Source: Candidatus Scatomonas pullistercoris
GTDB lineage: Bacteria; Bacillota; Clostridia; Lachnospirales; Lachnospiraceae
Length of the DNA: 64,000 nucleotides
Assembly (NCBI GenBank): GCA_018713515.1
Contig: DVOO01000009.1
Span: 1 to 64,000, forward strand
Direction of reading: 5' to 3'
A program made the position numbers and the translations under genes. Positions 29,556 to 38,665 of the stretch are shown here, piece after piece. Each line of letters starts with the position of its first letter. Position 1 is the first letter of the stretch. Below the pieces are notes generated by a model. The model did not search any database, was not told the DNA's origin, and was given only the letters and a program-made list of their open reading frames with translations.

Positions 29556-30269
29556 ATGGCAACTTTATTTGATACAAGAACAAAAGAGCGCCGGGAGACC
29601 TTCCGGGATTTTTTTGGCGTGGAGGAAGATGAGGAATTTACCGAAGAATCCCTGGAGCGGCTTCTTCAGTTTGAGGATCTGATGCTGAAATACCGCTCGG
29701 CCATCCGGGAGGTCACTACGAAACTGGAAGTGCTGAACGATGAGCTGAGTGTTTCCAGAGAACACAATCCTATTTCCAGCATCCATTCCCGGGTGAAACG
29801 CCCCTACAGCATCGCGGAAAAACTGCGCCGGAACCATCTGCCGGTTTCCGTAGAGTCCGTGCAGGCGAACCTGAACGATGTGGCGGGGATACGGGTGATC
29901 TGCTCTTTTATCAATGATATTTATGATATTGCAGATATGCTGCTGGCCCAGGATGATATCCGCCTGGTTACCAGAAAGGATTATATTAAAAATCCCAAGC
30001 CCGGCGGTTACCGGAGCCTGCATCTGATCGTGGAAGTTCCGGTGTTCTTTTCCACCGGCAAGGAGCCGGTCCGGGTGGAGGTGCAGATCCGGACGGTGGC
30101 CATGGATTTCTGGGCCAGCCTGGAGCACCAGATCCGGTACAAAAATGATTCTCCGGAGGTAAAGGCCATTGCGGAAGAGCTGCGGGTGTGCGCGGATACC
30201 ATCGCGGCCACAGATGTAAAGATGCAGGAACTGAAGCTTCGGATTGAGGCAAAGACGAAAATACCCTGA
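29556..30269 (+). CDS. Small alarmone synthetase-like GTP pyrophosphokinase (RelA/SpoT domain)
   Basis: 237 aa; RVKRPYSIAEKLRRN...NDVAGIRVICSFINDIYDIAD...KNPKPGGYRSLHLIVEVPV...EVQIRTVAMDFWASLEHQIRYK. Confidence 0.9.
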   Translation: MATLFDTRTKERRETFRDFFGVEEDEEFTEESLERLLQFEDLMLKYRSAIREVTTKLEVLNDELSVSREHNPISSIHSRVKRPYSIAEKLRRNHLPVSVESVQANLNDVAGIRVICSFINDIYDIADMLLAQDDIRLVTRKDYIKNPKPGGYRSLHLIVEVPVFFSTGKEPVRVEVQIRTVAMDFWASLEHQIRYKNDSPEVKAIAEELRVCADTIAATDVKMQELKLRIEAKTKIP

Positions 30270-30365
30270 GGGGAACAGGGCATGGAATATGAAAAGGACG
30301 AGAAAGCGCAGATATTGAAGAAGATCCTGTGAGATCTTTTTATACACAGAAGAGATCCAGAGATA

Positions 30366-30413
30366 TCTGGTCAGGAGGGTGGAGAAATTTATTTCCCCAC
30401 CCTCCTGACCAGA
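30366..30413. terminator. Long near-perfect hairpin between convergent relQ-like and ABC permease genes
   Basis: CTGGTCAGGAGGGTGGAGAAAT / ATTTCCCCACCCTCCTGACCAG, one mismatch; no clear poly-T tract. Confidence 0.5.
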
Positions 30414-31102
30414 AACAGGCACACAGATGCCGAGGCAGCCAGGATTACCAGCAGCGCTCTCAGATTTGCCGCCGGAGATCCGCTTTCTGCCAGCAGACGG
30501 TATCCCCATGCGGCGGGAAAGATATTTCCCGCGGTCTGCAGCCCGCCCGGAAGGAGCTCCGGAGGGAACATGATCCCGGAGAGCATAATGGAGGGAAGAA
30601 AAACCAGGATGGAGAACATGGGGGTTTTCGCAGGATCTTTGACAGCCAGTCCGATGACGGCGGCGGCAGCCAGGGATACCAGGATGAACAGAGCAAGCCC
30701 GGCGAAATAGAAGGCCGGATGCTCCGGCAGGCTGGCGTCAAAGGCCAGGGGAGCGGCGGCGTAGAGAAGCAGGCTCATAAGAAACAGGTGGAGAAAAGCG
30801 GAGGTGCCGGAGAGTGCCAGGCCAAGCCAGTCCGGTACGCCGCCCGCCCTGTATACTTTTCGGATACTGCCGCCATAGATTTCTACCAGAGAAGGAGGCA
30901 GTCCGATAAAAGCGCCCATGGATACGCCGAAAACGGTCATGGAAGGAATCAGGGTCCTCCGGGCTTCCGGGTTGACCGAGGTAAAGATGCCGCCCATCAG
31001 CGCGAAGAAAAGAAGCGGCACCAGATAACAGGTAATCAGAAGAGTTTTGCTGCGGATGTCCAGTTTCCACTGCAGGGATACGCCGTAAAAAAATGCTTTC
31101 AT
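30389..31102 (-). CDS. ABC-2 type transporter permease
   Basis: Start at 31102; six TM helices; NIFPAAWGYRLLAE, SIMLSGIMFPPELLP. Confidence 0.82.
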   Translation of the reverse strand: MKAFFYGVSLQWKLDIRSKTLLITCYLVPLLFFALMGGIFTSVNPEARRTLIPSMTVFGVSMGAFIGLPPSLVEIYGGSIRKVYRAGGVPDWLGLALSGTSAFLHLFLMSLLLYAAAPLAFDASLPEHPAFYFAGLALFILVSLAAAAVIGLAVKDPAKTPMFSILVFLPSIMLSGIMFPPELLPGGLQTAGNIFPAAWGYRLLAESGSPAANLRALLVILAASASVCLFLVRRVGK

Positions 31103-31917
31103 GAATTTGTCTCCTCCTTTGCAATCTGCATAAAGTGCTGTTCCAGAGAACCGCGGTCCACATGGAGATCGGAAATTACGGTTCCGGTTTTGCGGCACCG
31201 TTCCAGAACCGCAGTCAGTGTTTCCAGAATATCGGAGGTTTCCAGCTGCTCCGTTCCGGCACTGGTGCGGATGGAAATGTTGTAGCGGCGGCCCAGCTTT
31301 TCACTCAGATCCGCAGCCGTTCCGGTAAAGGCCAGGATCCCGTCCTTTAAAATAGCCATGCGGTCACACAGGGCCTCCACCTCATTCATATCGTGGCTGG
31401 CCAGGAGAATGGTTTTTCCGCCGCGCTTCAGCCGGCGGATTAACTCATGGAGATTTGCGCGGCCTTCCACATCCAGGCCTGCGGTGGGCTCATCGAGGAA
31501 CAGAATATCCGGATCCCCGGTCAGGGCCAGAGCCAGATGCAGACGCCGTTTCTGCCCGGTGGACAGATGGCGGTACTGCTTTTTCCCGAGAGCGGGGATG
31601 CCAAGCGCTTCCAGAATAGAAGGGGAGGGGCCGGTCCGGTTCCAGGCGGCGAACAGGCGGACCGCCTCCATGGGACGGATATGATCCGGAAGGGAGGAGG
31701 ACTGGAGCTGGACACCGGTGCTGCCATGCCTGGTTATATGGCCGGCATCATAGCTCCGGAGGCCTTCGATACATTCCAGCGCCGTGGTCTTCCCGGCGCC
31801 GTTGGCGCCCAGGAGGGCGAAAATTTCTCCCGGGCGTACCTGAAAGTCAAGGCCTTTCAGCACCCGGCGGCTTCCATAGCTTTTTTTCAGTCCGCAGACT
31901 TCCAGTGCATGCTTCAT
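31099..31917 (-). CDS. ABC transporter ATP-binding protein
   Basis: 272 aa; LLGANGAGKTTALECIEGL Walker A, LSTGQKRRLHLALAL signature, LFLDEPTAGLD Walker B. Confidence 0.95.
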   Translation of the reverse strand: MKHALEVCGLKKSYGSRRVLKGLDFQVRPGEIFALLGANGAGKTTALECIEGLRSYDAGHITRHGSTGVQLQSSSLPDHIRPMEAVRLFAAWNRTGPSPSILEALGIPALGKKQYRHLSTGQKRRLHLALALTGDPDILFLDEPTAGLDVEGRANLHELIRRLKRGGKTILLASHDMNEVEALCDRMAILKDGILAFTGTAADLSEKLGRRYNISIRTSAGTEQLETSDILETLTAVLERCRKTGTVISDLHVDRGSLEQHFMQIAKEETNS

Positions 31918-32729
31918 TTTGTTTCCTCCTGAAATGGATTAATTCCCAGACGGGAAAAATAGGCTTCCAGAGCCGGTTCAATAAAGGCATTGGCCAGGTC
32001 CTGCTTTTCCTTCCATTTTTGATCTAAATTCTCCGCGGCGGCCAACTCCATAAGCTTGGAGAGCAGGGAAAAGTCTCCGCCGGTAAATTCCGTGATCATG
32101 TTCCAGTATTTTTCAGCAAAGCACAGAGCCTCTGGGCTTCCCGGATCGGTGCCTGCTTCCCTAAGACGGATGGCCTTCTCCTGCAGGTCCAGGAACTGCC
32201 GCATAAAGGCTTCTCCGCTTTCCCGGTTGAAACGGCTGCGGATATGATCCAGAATCTGGTCATCAAAGTGTTTGATCAGCCAGTAGAAATCATTTTTCAT
32301 CTGCAGATTTACAATAATATCCGCGTATTTCTTAAAATTGACGGTCTGCATCTGGAGGACCTCCTCCCGCAGCGCGGTCAGCTCCCGCAGAGATTCCGAC
32401 AGACGTTCAATCTGCTGCTGCAGAGCCAGCGCCTGGTCAGCCAGGACCTGCGCTACCTCACCGGGTGTATCCAGAGGAATCAGGCGGTTTTTGATGTCTC
32501 CGAGGGAAAAACCAAGATGCTTCAGGGAGAGAATCTGATGCAGCTTCAGAATATCCCGGTCCGTGTAGAGCCTGCGCCCGCCCTCACTGACCGCAGAGGG
32601 AGACAGGAGACCTTCCCGGTCATAGTACTGCAGGGTGCGGACGGTAATATGCATCTTTCTGGCTGCCTCTCCGGCAGTCATGTAACCTTCGGGAATTGCT
32701 TTTTGACGATTCGTAGTTTTCATTTTCAA
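31914..32729 (-). CDS. MerR family transcriptional regulator
   Basis: 271 aa; YMTAGEAARKMHITVRTLQYYDREGLLSPSAVSEGGRRLYTDRDI. Confidence 0.92.
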   Translation of the reverse strand: MKMKTTNRQKAIPEGYMTAGEAARKMHITVRTLQYYDREGLLSPSAVSEGGRRLYTDRDILKLHQILSLKHLGFSLGDIKNRLIPLDTPGEVAQVLADQALALQQQIERLSESLRELTALREEVLQMQTVNFKKYADIIVNLQMKNDFYWLIKHFDDQILDHIRSRFNRESGEAFMRQFLDLQEKAIRLREAGTDPGSPEALCFAEKYWNMITEFTGGDFSLLSKLMELAAAENLDQKWKEKQDLANAFIEPALEAYFSRLGINPFQEETK

Positions 32730-32858
32730 TTTTCTCCTCTCTGCAAAGAGTATAACTCATGACGCCGCGTCACAAGCAAGAGGTATTTAAAAAAATCTGC
32801 GGTTGACAAAAACAGCGCTGCTCCGTATAGTAAGACAGAAATTTTTTTGCGAAAAGAT

Positions 32859-32874
32859 TAGTTATGTCTAACTA
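32859..32874. promoter_or_regulatory. Dyad TAGTTA-TGTC-TAACTA downstream of a TTGACA/TATAGT promoter
   Basis: Perfect 6-bp arms; lies between promoter-like hexamers (about 32804-32832) and an ATG at 32893. Confidence 0.5.
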
Positions 32875-32892
32875 GAGAAAAAGGAATGGTGG

Positions 32893-33115
32893 ATGAAACA
32901 GAAGGTACAAGAAATTTTGGAAGGAATCAGCCGGAAACCTGAGATTTTGCAGGCCTGCCCTGATCCGCCGCAACCGCCGGGGTACTGTTTATAACTACCT
33001 GCAGTGTGGGGAGAATCCACATGCCGGAAAGTACGGCGCGGCTTGTGTTCTGGCTGTGAACCCGGAGATACAGGGGATCATTGAGAGACAGTTCCGGAGC
33101 GGCGGTGATGGATAA
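32893..33115 (+). pseudogene. Frame-shifted or internally deleted small gene remnant
   Basis: ATG at 32893 reads MKQKVQEILEGISRKPEILQA...stop at 32994; another frame continues as ALIRRNRRGTVYNYLQCGENPHAGKYGAACVLAVNPEIQGIIERQFRSGGDG to 33115. Confidence 0.4.
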
Positions 33116-33764
33116 CAAAACGGAACCGCCGGTCCAGGGCCTGTCCGGTCAGACCGATCACCTTGCCCATGGTGAGGGCAGCCAGTATGGTGCCTATGCC
33201 GAGTCCGTCCAGACGCCCCAGAAAGAAAAAGGTCAGGCAGGCCGTAATCAGCAGGCAGGAGGCGTCAAAGCCAATTTTGATCCGCGAATAGAGGATTCCG
33301 GTAATAGAGGAAAGCTCCCGAGGGAAAAGATCTGTGGGGATAATCGGAAGGCCGCAGCGGTTGGACAGTGCAATTCCCAGGCAGATGATTCCATAGCTGA
33401 CTGCAAAATACAGAATGCGCCAGGCCGGAGAGAGAGGAAGCAGAGAGATCCAGGATTCATAAAAATCCAGAAGTTTACTGAACAGAAATCCGACTGCGAA
33501 GCTGAACAGGTATGAAGGAATAAAACGGCGCCGCAGAACCATCAGACTGAAAACGAGCATACCCTGAAAAATGTAGGTCCATGTGCCGAGGGATAACCGG
33601 GGAAGCACCTGGGAGAAAGCGAAGGGAACGCTGGAAATAGCCGAGATACCGGCTCCGGAATACAGCATAAGAACAACGCCGAAGCTGTTCAGGGCCACAG
33701 CGGCAGCCAGAGCCAGCTCACCGCGGAATATATGGATATGTGCAGGTACAGATGAATCAGTCAT
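33078..33764 (-). CDS. YitT/YczE-like (DUF6198-type) membrane protein
   Basis: 228 aa multi-pass protein; GVVLMLYSGAGISAISSVPFAFSQ...LPIIPTDLFPREL...TMGKVIGL. Confidence 0.7.
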   Translation of the reverse strand: MTDSSVPAHIHIFRGELALAAAVALNSFGVVLMLYSGAGISAISSVPFAFSQVLPRLSLGTWTYIFQGMLVFSLMVLRRRFIPSYLFSFAVGFLFSKLLDFYESWISLLPLSPAWRILYFAVSYGIICLGIALSNRCGLPIIPTDLFPRELSSITGILYSRIKIGFDASCLLITACLTFFFLGRLDGLGIGTILAALTMGKVIGLTGQALDRRFRFVIHHRRSGTVSQ

Positions 33765-33902
33765 GGGAAAAACCTCGTTTCTTTTAGTCTGCTTTTTATT
33801 ACCATACGGCAGAAATAAAGAAAGAACAAATGAATCGTTTTGATAAAATAATAGTTTTTATCTATGGATTATGGTACAATGGCAGCAGGAGGGGGAAATC
33901 CT

Positions 33903-34787
33903 ATGAATCTGGATTATCTGAGATATTTCGTAAAGCTGGCGGAGGTCAGACATTACACGAAAGCGGCCGAACAGCTCTGCATTTCCCAGCCAAGCTTAAG
34001 CCACGCGATCCGGCAGATGGAAGAGGAACTGGGCGTGCCGCTGTTTGAAAAGACAGGCAGGAATACAGCGCTGACACAGTTCGGAGAAAAATTTCTGGAC
34101 TGTGCCAGGCGTACGCTCCTTACGCTGGATGGAGGGGTGGAGGCCCTGCGCAGGAGCGCCCGGGGAGAAGGTCTGATCCGTCTGGGATTTCTGCGGGTAC
34201 TGGGCATCCATTATATTCCGCAGATGGCGGCAGAATTTTTATCTGCCAATCCGGATAAAAATATCCGTTTTTCCTTCCACAGCGGACGAACCAGCGAGCT
34301 TCTGGACGGACTGGAGAGCCAGAAGTTCGATCTGATTTTCTGTTCCCGGCCGTTTGGGAGGCCGCATCTGTCTGCATTTCCGGTGCGGCAGCAGGATCTG
34401 GTGCTGATCGTTCCCAGAGATCATCCTCTGGCGGACCGGCGCAGGATCGGCCTGGAAGAAACCGTTTCTTACCCGATGGTCTGCTTTTCGGAGGGATCCG
34501 GTCTCCGGAAGGTGATTGACGGGCTTTTTGAACAGATCGGTGCGGCGCCGCCCGTGGCCTGTGAGACAGAAGAAGACCAGGTTATAGCCGGACTGGTGGC
34601 CCGGGGATTCGGCATCGCGGTTGTCCCCTATATGGATCTGCTTCTGAAGCTGGATCTGTCTATTCTTGAGATACAGTCCCCGGCATACCGGTGGGATTTT
34701 TTTATGGTCAGGGACAGCCGGGCCTATCTGACGCCGGCGGCACAGAATTTTCAGCGGTTTATTTTGGACAGAACGCCCGGAGTATAA
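33903..34787 (+). CDS. LysR family transcriptional regulator
   Basis: MNLDYLRYFVKLAEVRHYTKAAEQLCISQPSLSHAIRQMEEELGVPLFEKTGRN; ATG 33903. Confidence 0.94.
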   Translation: MNLDYLRYFVKLAEVRHYTKAAEQLCISQPSLSHAIRQMEEELGVPLFEKTGRNTALTQFGEKFLDCARRTLLTLDGGVEALRRSARGEGLIRLGFLRVLGIHYIPQMAAEFLSANPDKNIRFSFHSGRTSELLDGLESQKFDLIFCSRPFGRPHLSAFPVRQQDLVLIVPRDHPLADRRRIGLEETVSYPMVCFSEGSGLRKVIDGLFEQIGAAPPVACETEEDQVIAGLVARGFGIAVVPYMDLLLKLDLSILEIQSPAYRWDFFMVRDSRAYLTPAAQNFQRFILDRTPGV

Positions 34788-34858
34788 CAGATGTGAATGA
34801 AAGTATAGAGAAAATATATATAGAAAGGAAGCCCGATGCAGACGGGAGGGAGGATACT

Positions 34859-35539
34859 ATGCGAAAAGCAGTGTTTATGGATTATAATGGGACGATTATC
34901 CGGGAGGGCGGAAAGGAGATGGAAGAGATCCTGGCGAGAATCTGCCGGGGCAGCGACCTGCATACGCCTGAGGAGGCGGTAAATTACTGGTACCGGAATC
35001 TCGGGATAATGGAACAGAAATACTATGGAGAAAATTTTATCTCAGAGGAGGAGATCGTGACTGCCTTGCTCCGGCAGTGCAGGGAGGAGATTCATCTGCA
35101 GGACAATCCGGAGGAATTTAAGGAGCTGTTCCGGGGATACTGGGCCAATGCCCCGGTATTTGAAGACGCGGAAATATTTATAAAATCCTGTCCGCTTCCG
35201 GTCTATGTGCTCACCAATAACAGCGTGCTCTATGTGAAACGCTGCCTGGACCGCTGCCATCTGAAGCCTGCGGGCATCATTACCGCCGACATGGCCAGAG
35301 CCTATAAGCCTCACAGAGAGGTGTTTCTGAAGGCTCTGGAGATCAGCGGATGCCGCCCGGAGGAAGTGATCCATGTGGGGGATTCTCTGGAATCGGATGT
35401 GAAAGGTGCCAGATCCGCCGGCATCACGCCCGTTCTGGTGGACAGAAGAGGAAAGCATGAAGGGGCGGACTGCCTGTCCGTAAAGACATTAACGGAGCTC
35501 CTGGCACCTTCCGGGGAACTTATACTTCCAGTACGCTAG
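34859..35539 (+). CDS. HAD family hydrolase
   Basis: ATG 34859 after GGGAGGGAGG; FMDYNGTI, VLTNNS, HVGDSLESDVKGARSAGITPVLVDR. Confidence 0.9.
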   Translation: MRKAVFMDYNGTIIREGGKEMEEILARICRGSDLHTPEEAVNYWYRNLGIMEQKYYGENFISEEEIVTALLRQCREEIHLQDNPEEFKELFRGYWANAPVFEDAEIFIKSCPLPVYVLTNNSVLYVKRCLDRCHLKPAGIITADMARAYKPHREVFLKALEISGCRPEEVIHVGDSLESDVKGARSAGITPVLVDRRGKHEGADCLSVKTLTELLAPSGELILPVR

Positions 35540-36635
35540 CCGCGTCCTCCAGATACTTCCGGATCGTCAGATGCTGCGGACAGCGCTCCTCGCACCTGCC
35601 GCATTGGATGCAGTCAGAGGGCCTGCCGTTTTTCTCAGTCAGCTGTTTAAAACGGCGGCGGACATTCCGCATCTGAGAGGGTCCGAACCGCTTCAGATCG
35701 TTGTAGAAGCCGAAATACTCCGGTATCGCGATATGCTGCGGACATCCCTCTGTGCAGTAGCGGCAGGCCGTGCAGGGAATGGCGATGGATGTCTGGATAA
35801 TCTCCCTTACCTGAGCCAGAATGGCTGTCTCCTCCGGCGTAACAGGCTGGAAATCCTTCATATAGCTTAAATTATCCTCCATCTGCCCTTCCTCGCTCAT
35901 GCCGGAGAGAACCACCATAACATTCTCCTGGCTGGCGGCAAAGCGGATGGCCCAGGAAGCGGCGGACTGCTCCGGATGAAAACGGCGCAGAAGCTTCTCT
36001 GCTTCCTCAGGGACGGAAGCCAGACATCCGCCTTTTACAGGTTCCATAACGATTACAGGCTTTCCGTGTCTGGCGGCTGTCTCGCAGCAGAGCCGGGACT
36101 GGACATGGGCATCCTCCCAGTCCAGATAATTCAGCTGCAGCTGTACATACTCCAGATAGGGATAGCGGCTCAGAATTTCCTCCAGCATGGCGGCGTCGCC
36201 GTGGAAGGAGAAGCCGATGTGTTTTACTTTTCCCTCCTCCTTCAGCTTCCGGACAAAGTCAAAGGCGTGCAGCGCTTCCGCTTTCGGATAAGAGTTTTTT
36301 TCCAGGCCGTGGAGCCAGTAGTAGTCTATATAATCCACGCCCAGGCGTTCCAGCTGTCCGGCAAAGAAACCGGGAAAATCCTCCTCCGAATCCACCATGA
36401 ACATGGTCAGCTTATCTGTGATCGTATAGGCCTCCCGGGGATACCGCCTGGCCACGGCTTCCCGGAAAGCCGTTTCACTGTGGCCATCGTGGTAGCAGGC
36501 GGCCGTATCGAAGTATGTAAAACCTGCGGCCAGAAAAGCATCGGCCATCTTCTTCACAGTTTCAATATCAATACTGCTCTCATCTTCCGGGTTCAGCAGC
36601 GGCAGGCGCATGAGCCCAAATCCCAGTTTTTTCAT
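35520..36635 (-). CDS. Aldo/keto reductase with C-terminal 4Fe-4S ferredoxin-type domain
   Basis: 371 aa; FGLMRLPL, DTAACYHDGHSE, C-terminal CTACRYCTEGCP and CIQCGRCEERCPQ. Confidence 0.93.
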   Translation of the reverse strand: MKKLGFGLMRLPLLNPEDESSIDIETVKKMADAFLAAGFTYFDTAACYHDGHSETAFREAVARRYPREAYTITDKLTMFMVDSEEDFPGFFAGQLERLGVDYIDYYWLHGLEKNSYPKAEALHAFDFVRKLKEEGKVKHIGFSFHGDAAMLEEILSRYPYLEYVQLQLNYLDWEDAHVQSRLCCETAARHGKPVIVMEPVKGGCLASVPEEAEKLLRRFHPEQSAASWAIRFAASQENVMVVLSGMSEEGQMEDNLSYMKDFQPVTPEETAILAQVREIIQTSIAIPCTACRYCTEGCPQHIAIPEYFGFYNDLKRFGPSQMRNVRRRFKQLTEKNGRPSDCIQCGRCEERCPQHLTIRKYLEDAASVLEV

Positions 36636-37378
36636 ATGCGTACACTCCCTTCAAAATAGATTCTTATTTTATTATAATCCCTGGAAATGAAAATGGAAAG
36701 CAGAAACTTATGCTGTTTATACGCGGACAGAGGGTTCTTTGGTTCTGCGGCTTCTCCGGTAATCCCCGGGGGTACAGTGGAAATATTTCCGAAACAGTTC
36801 GGAATAATAACTGGGGCTGCCAATCCCGATGCTGTTCCGGGCTCTGCCGGCGCCGTGTGGCGGTAGAGCAGCCCCCACAGGCGGAGCAGCTGCTGCTGGA
36901 TTTCCAGAAAGTGATTTTTTTCCCTGCTTTCCCGGAAAATATCCCGCAGGCAGTCCAGCATGCCCTGCTGCCAGTCTGTTTCCGGTGACAGGAGGAGCCA
37001 GGGGAAATCTTCGTTTTTCAGGATCGGTGCAATGTAGGTCCTCTCAAAGTATTCATTTGCAGACAGCAACAGGGGGCTTACGATGATGCAGATAAATTCA
37101 CAGTCAGAGCCGTCCGCGGAAAAGCCATGGTGAAACTGGCAGCTGTTTACCAGAATGCCGGAACCCTCCGTCAGATGGATCCGCCGTCCGTTGACGTTGT
37201 AGACCATGTGTCCGGACAGGATCAGAATAAACTCGGGGTCCTCGTGCCAGTGAGCAGTGCCGGAATAGTTGGGATACTGAGAGAGGTGATCTCTGCGGAT
37301 ATAAACAGGATAATCGCTGAAATTGTAATGGATTTTTTCCGGGGCGGCAGGGGCTGCGGTCCTGGGAGGTCTGTGCAT
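36632..37378 (-). pseudogene. AraC-family regulator with C-terminal HTH domain disrupted
   Basis: Cupin-like N-terminus HWHEDPEFILILSGHMVYNVNG...; HTH end found only in another frame as NSIGIGSPSYYSELFRKYFHCTPGDYRRSRRTKEPSVRV. Confidence 0.65.
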
Positions 37379-37504
37379 GGCGGCAGGAATCCTTTCTTGT
37401 AATTGATATGGAGAATTGTTATATAAATATAAGATATTACGATAGAAAAAGCAAGAAGAATGGAATATAATAACAGAATCTACAGCAGAACCATGGAGGA
37501 TATC

Positions 37505-38146
37505 ATGATGAAAATGACAGAAAGAAGAGACGCCGGACTGGCGTATATTTCAGACGGAGATGTGCTGGAGGAGCAGGCCGTATGTCGGAAAATACTGCAG
37601 AAGCTGAACTTTATGGACCGCTCCGATTTTGACGGAATTGCGGAGGTTGTCAGGGAGCTCCTGGGCAAATCCGAGGGGGCCTGGATCAACCCGCCTTTTT
37701 ACTGTGATTACGGCAAACACATAGAAGTGGGAAAGAATTTTTTCGCAAATTATAACTGCACAATCCTGGATGTGGCCAGAGTAAAAATCGGTGATAACTG
37801 TCAGATGGCGCCCAATGTGGCCATCTACACGGCAGGACATCCGGTATATCCAACCACCAGAAATTCCATGTACGAGTACGGAAAAGAGGTCACCATCGGC
37901 GATAATGTCTGGATCGGCGGCAATACGGTGATCTGTCCCGGCGTTCATGTGGGCAGTCATGTGGTGATCGGCGCCGGCAGTGTGGTGACCAGGGATATTC
38001 CGGACTGGAGCTTTGCCGCGGGAAATCCCTGCCGCGTGATCCGGAAGATCACAGAAGCGGATAAAAGAAAGCTGTTCCGCCAGGAAGAGATAGACGAAGA
38101 GGCCTGGGCGGATATTGAAGAAAAAATGAAAGGCCGGTGGCTGTAA
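37505..38146 (+). CDS. Maltose/galactoside O-acetyltransferase family protein
   Basis: ATG 37505 after GGAGGATATC; PPFYCDYGKHIEVGKNFFANYNCTILD...IYTAGHPV...IGDNVWIGGNTVICPGV. Confidence 0.92.
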   Translation: MMKMTERRDAGLAYISDGDVLEEQAVCRKILQKLNFMDRSDFDGIAEVVRELLGKSEGAWINPPFYCDYGKHIEVGKNFFANYNCTILDVARVKIGDNCQMAPNVAIYTAGHPVYPTTRNSMYEYGKEVTIGDNVWIGGNTVICPGVHVGSHVVIGAGSVVTRDIPDWSFAAGNPCRVIRKITEADKRKLFRQEEIDEEAWADIEEKMKGRWL

Positions 38147-38169
38147 TTTCTGATCCGTCCAGCATTTCA

Positions 38170-38210
38170 GGGGCGGGCGTGACTCATGTGGGTCGCGCCC
38201 GCCCCTGTTT
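38170..38210. terminator. GC-rich hairpin, terminator between convergent genes
   Basis: GGGGCGGGCG ... CGCCCGCCCC followed by TGTTTT. Confidence 0.7.
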
Positions 38211-38543
38211 TGGCTCATCTGTTTCTTCTCTGTGATTTATACGGACAAATACTTTACATTGTTCTATACAGATTATCTGTTGTTCTTCCGTCAGAGAACG
38301 GAAAATTCGTATCAGTTCATTTTCATTTCGGGAAGGCCCGTTTCCTGTATGATTATCTAGGAGATAATCGATAGAAACATGAAAATACTGGGCCAGCAAT
38401 TTCAAAGTAGAGAAATCAGGTTCCCGTGTATTCTGAACATAGCTCCCAATAGTAGAAGGGGCAATATTTAACTGCTTGGCCAATTCTTTTTGAGTCATAT
38501 TTCGTTCTTCAATTAAAGTGCGCAGATGTTCACCAAAACTCAT
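38184..38543 (-). CDS. XRE family transcriptional regulator
   Basis: MSFGEHLRTLIEERNMTQKELAKQLNIAPSTIGSYVQNTREPDFSTLKLLAQYFHVSIDYLL. Confidence 0.92.
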   Translation of the reverse strand: MSFGEHLRTLIEERNMTQKELAKQLNIAPSTIGSYVQNTREPDFSTLKLLAQYFHVSIDYLLDNHTGNGPSRNENELIRIFRSLTEEQQIICIEQCKVFVRINHREETDEPKQGRARPT

Positions 38544-38608
38544 GTTTATACCTCCCTTCACATACTAAATGATATGCGGAGTAAAATCTGGTATATACGC
38601 TAATTGCG

Positions 38609-38637
38609 TTGACAAAACACGATACGAGTTTTATAAT
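38609..38637 (+). promoter_or_regulatory. Exact-consensus promoter TTGACA-N17-TATAAT driving the zinc-ribbon cassette
   Basis: TTGACA 38609-38614, 17 nt, TATAAT 38632-38637. Confidence 0.85.
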
Positions 38638-38665
38638 TTATATATTAACAAAAGGAGGAACCGGT

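Noticed and set aside
30329-31932. Plus-strand ORFs (318 aa, 161 aa) opposite the ABC transporter genes
   Set aside because: The minus-strand ABC permease and ATPase have clear motifs; the plus-strand products lack any.
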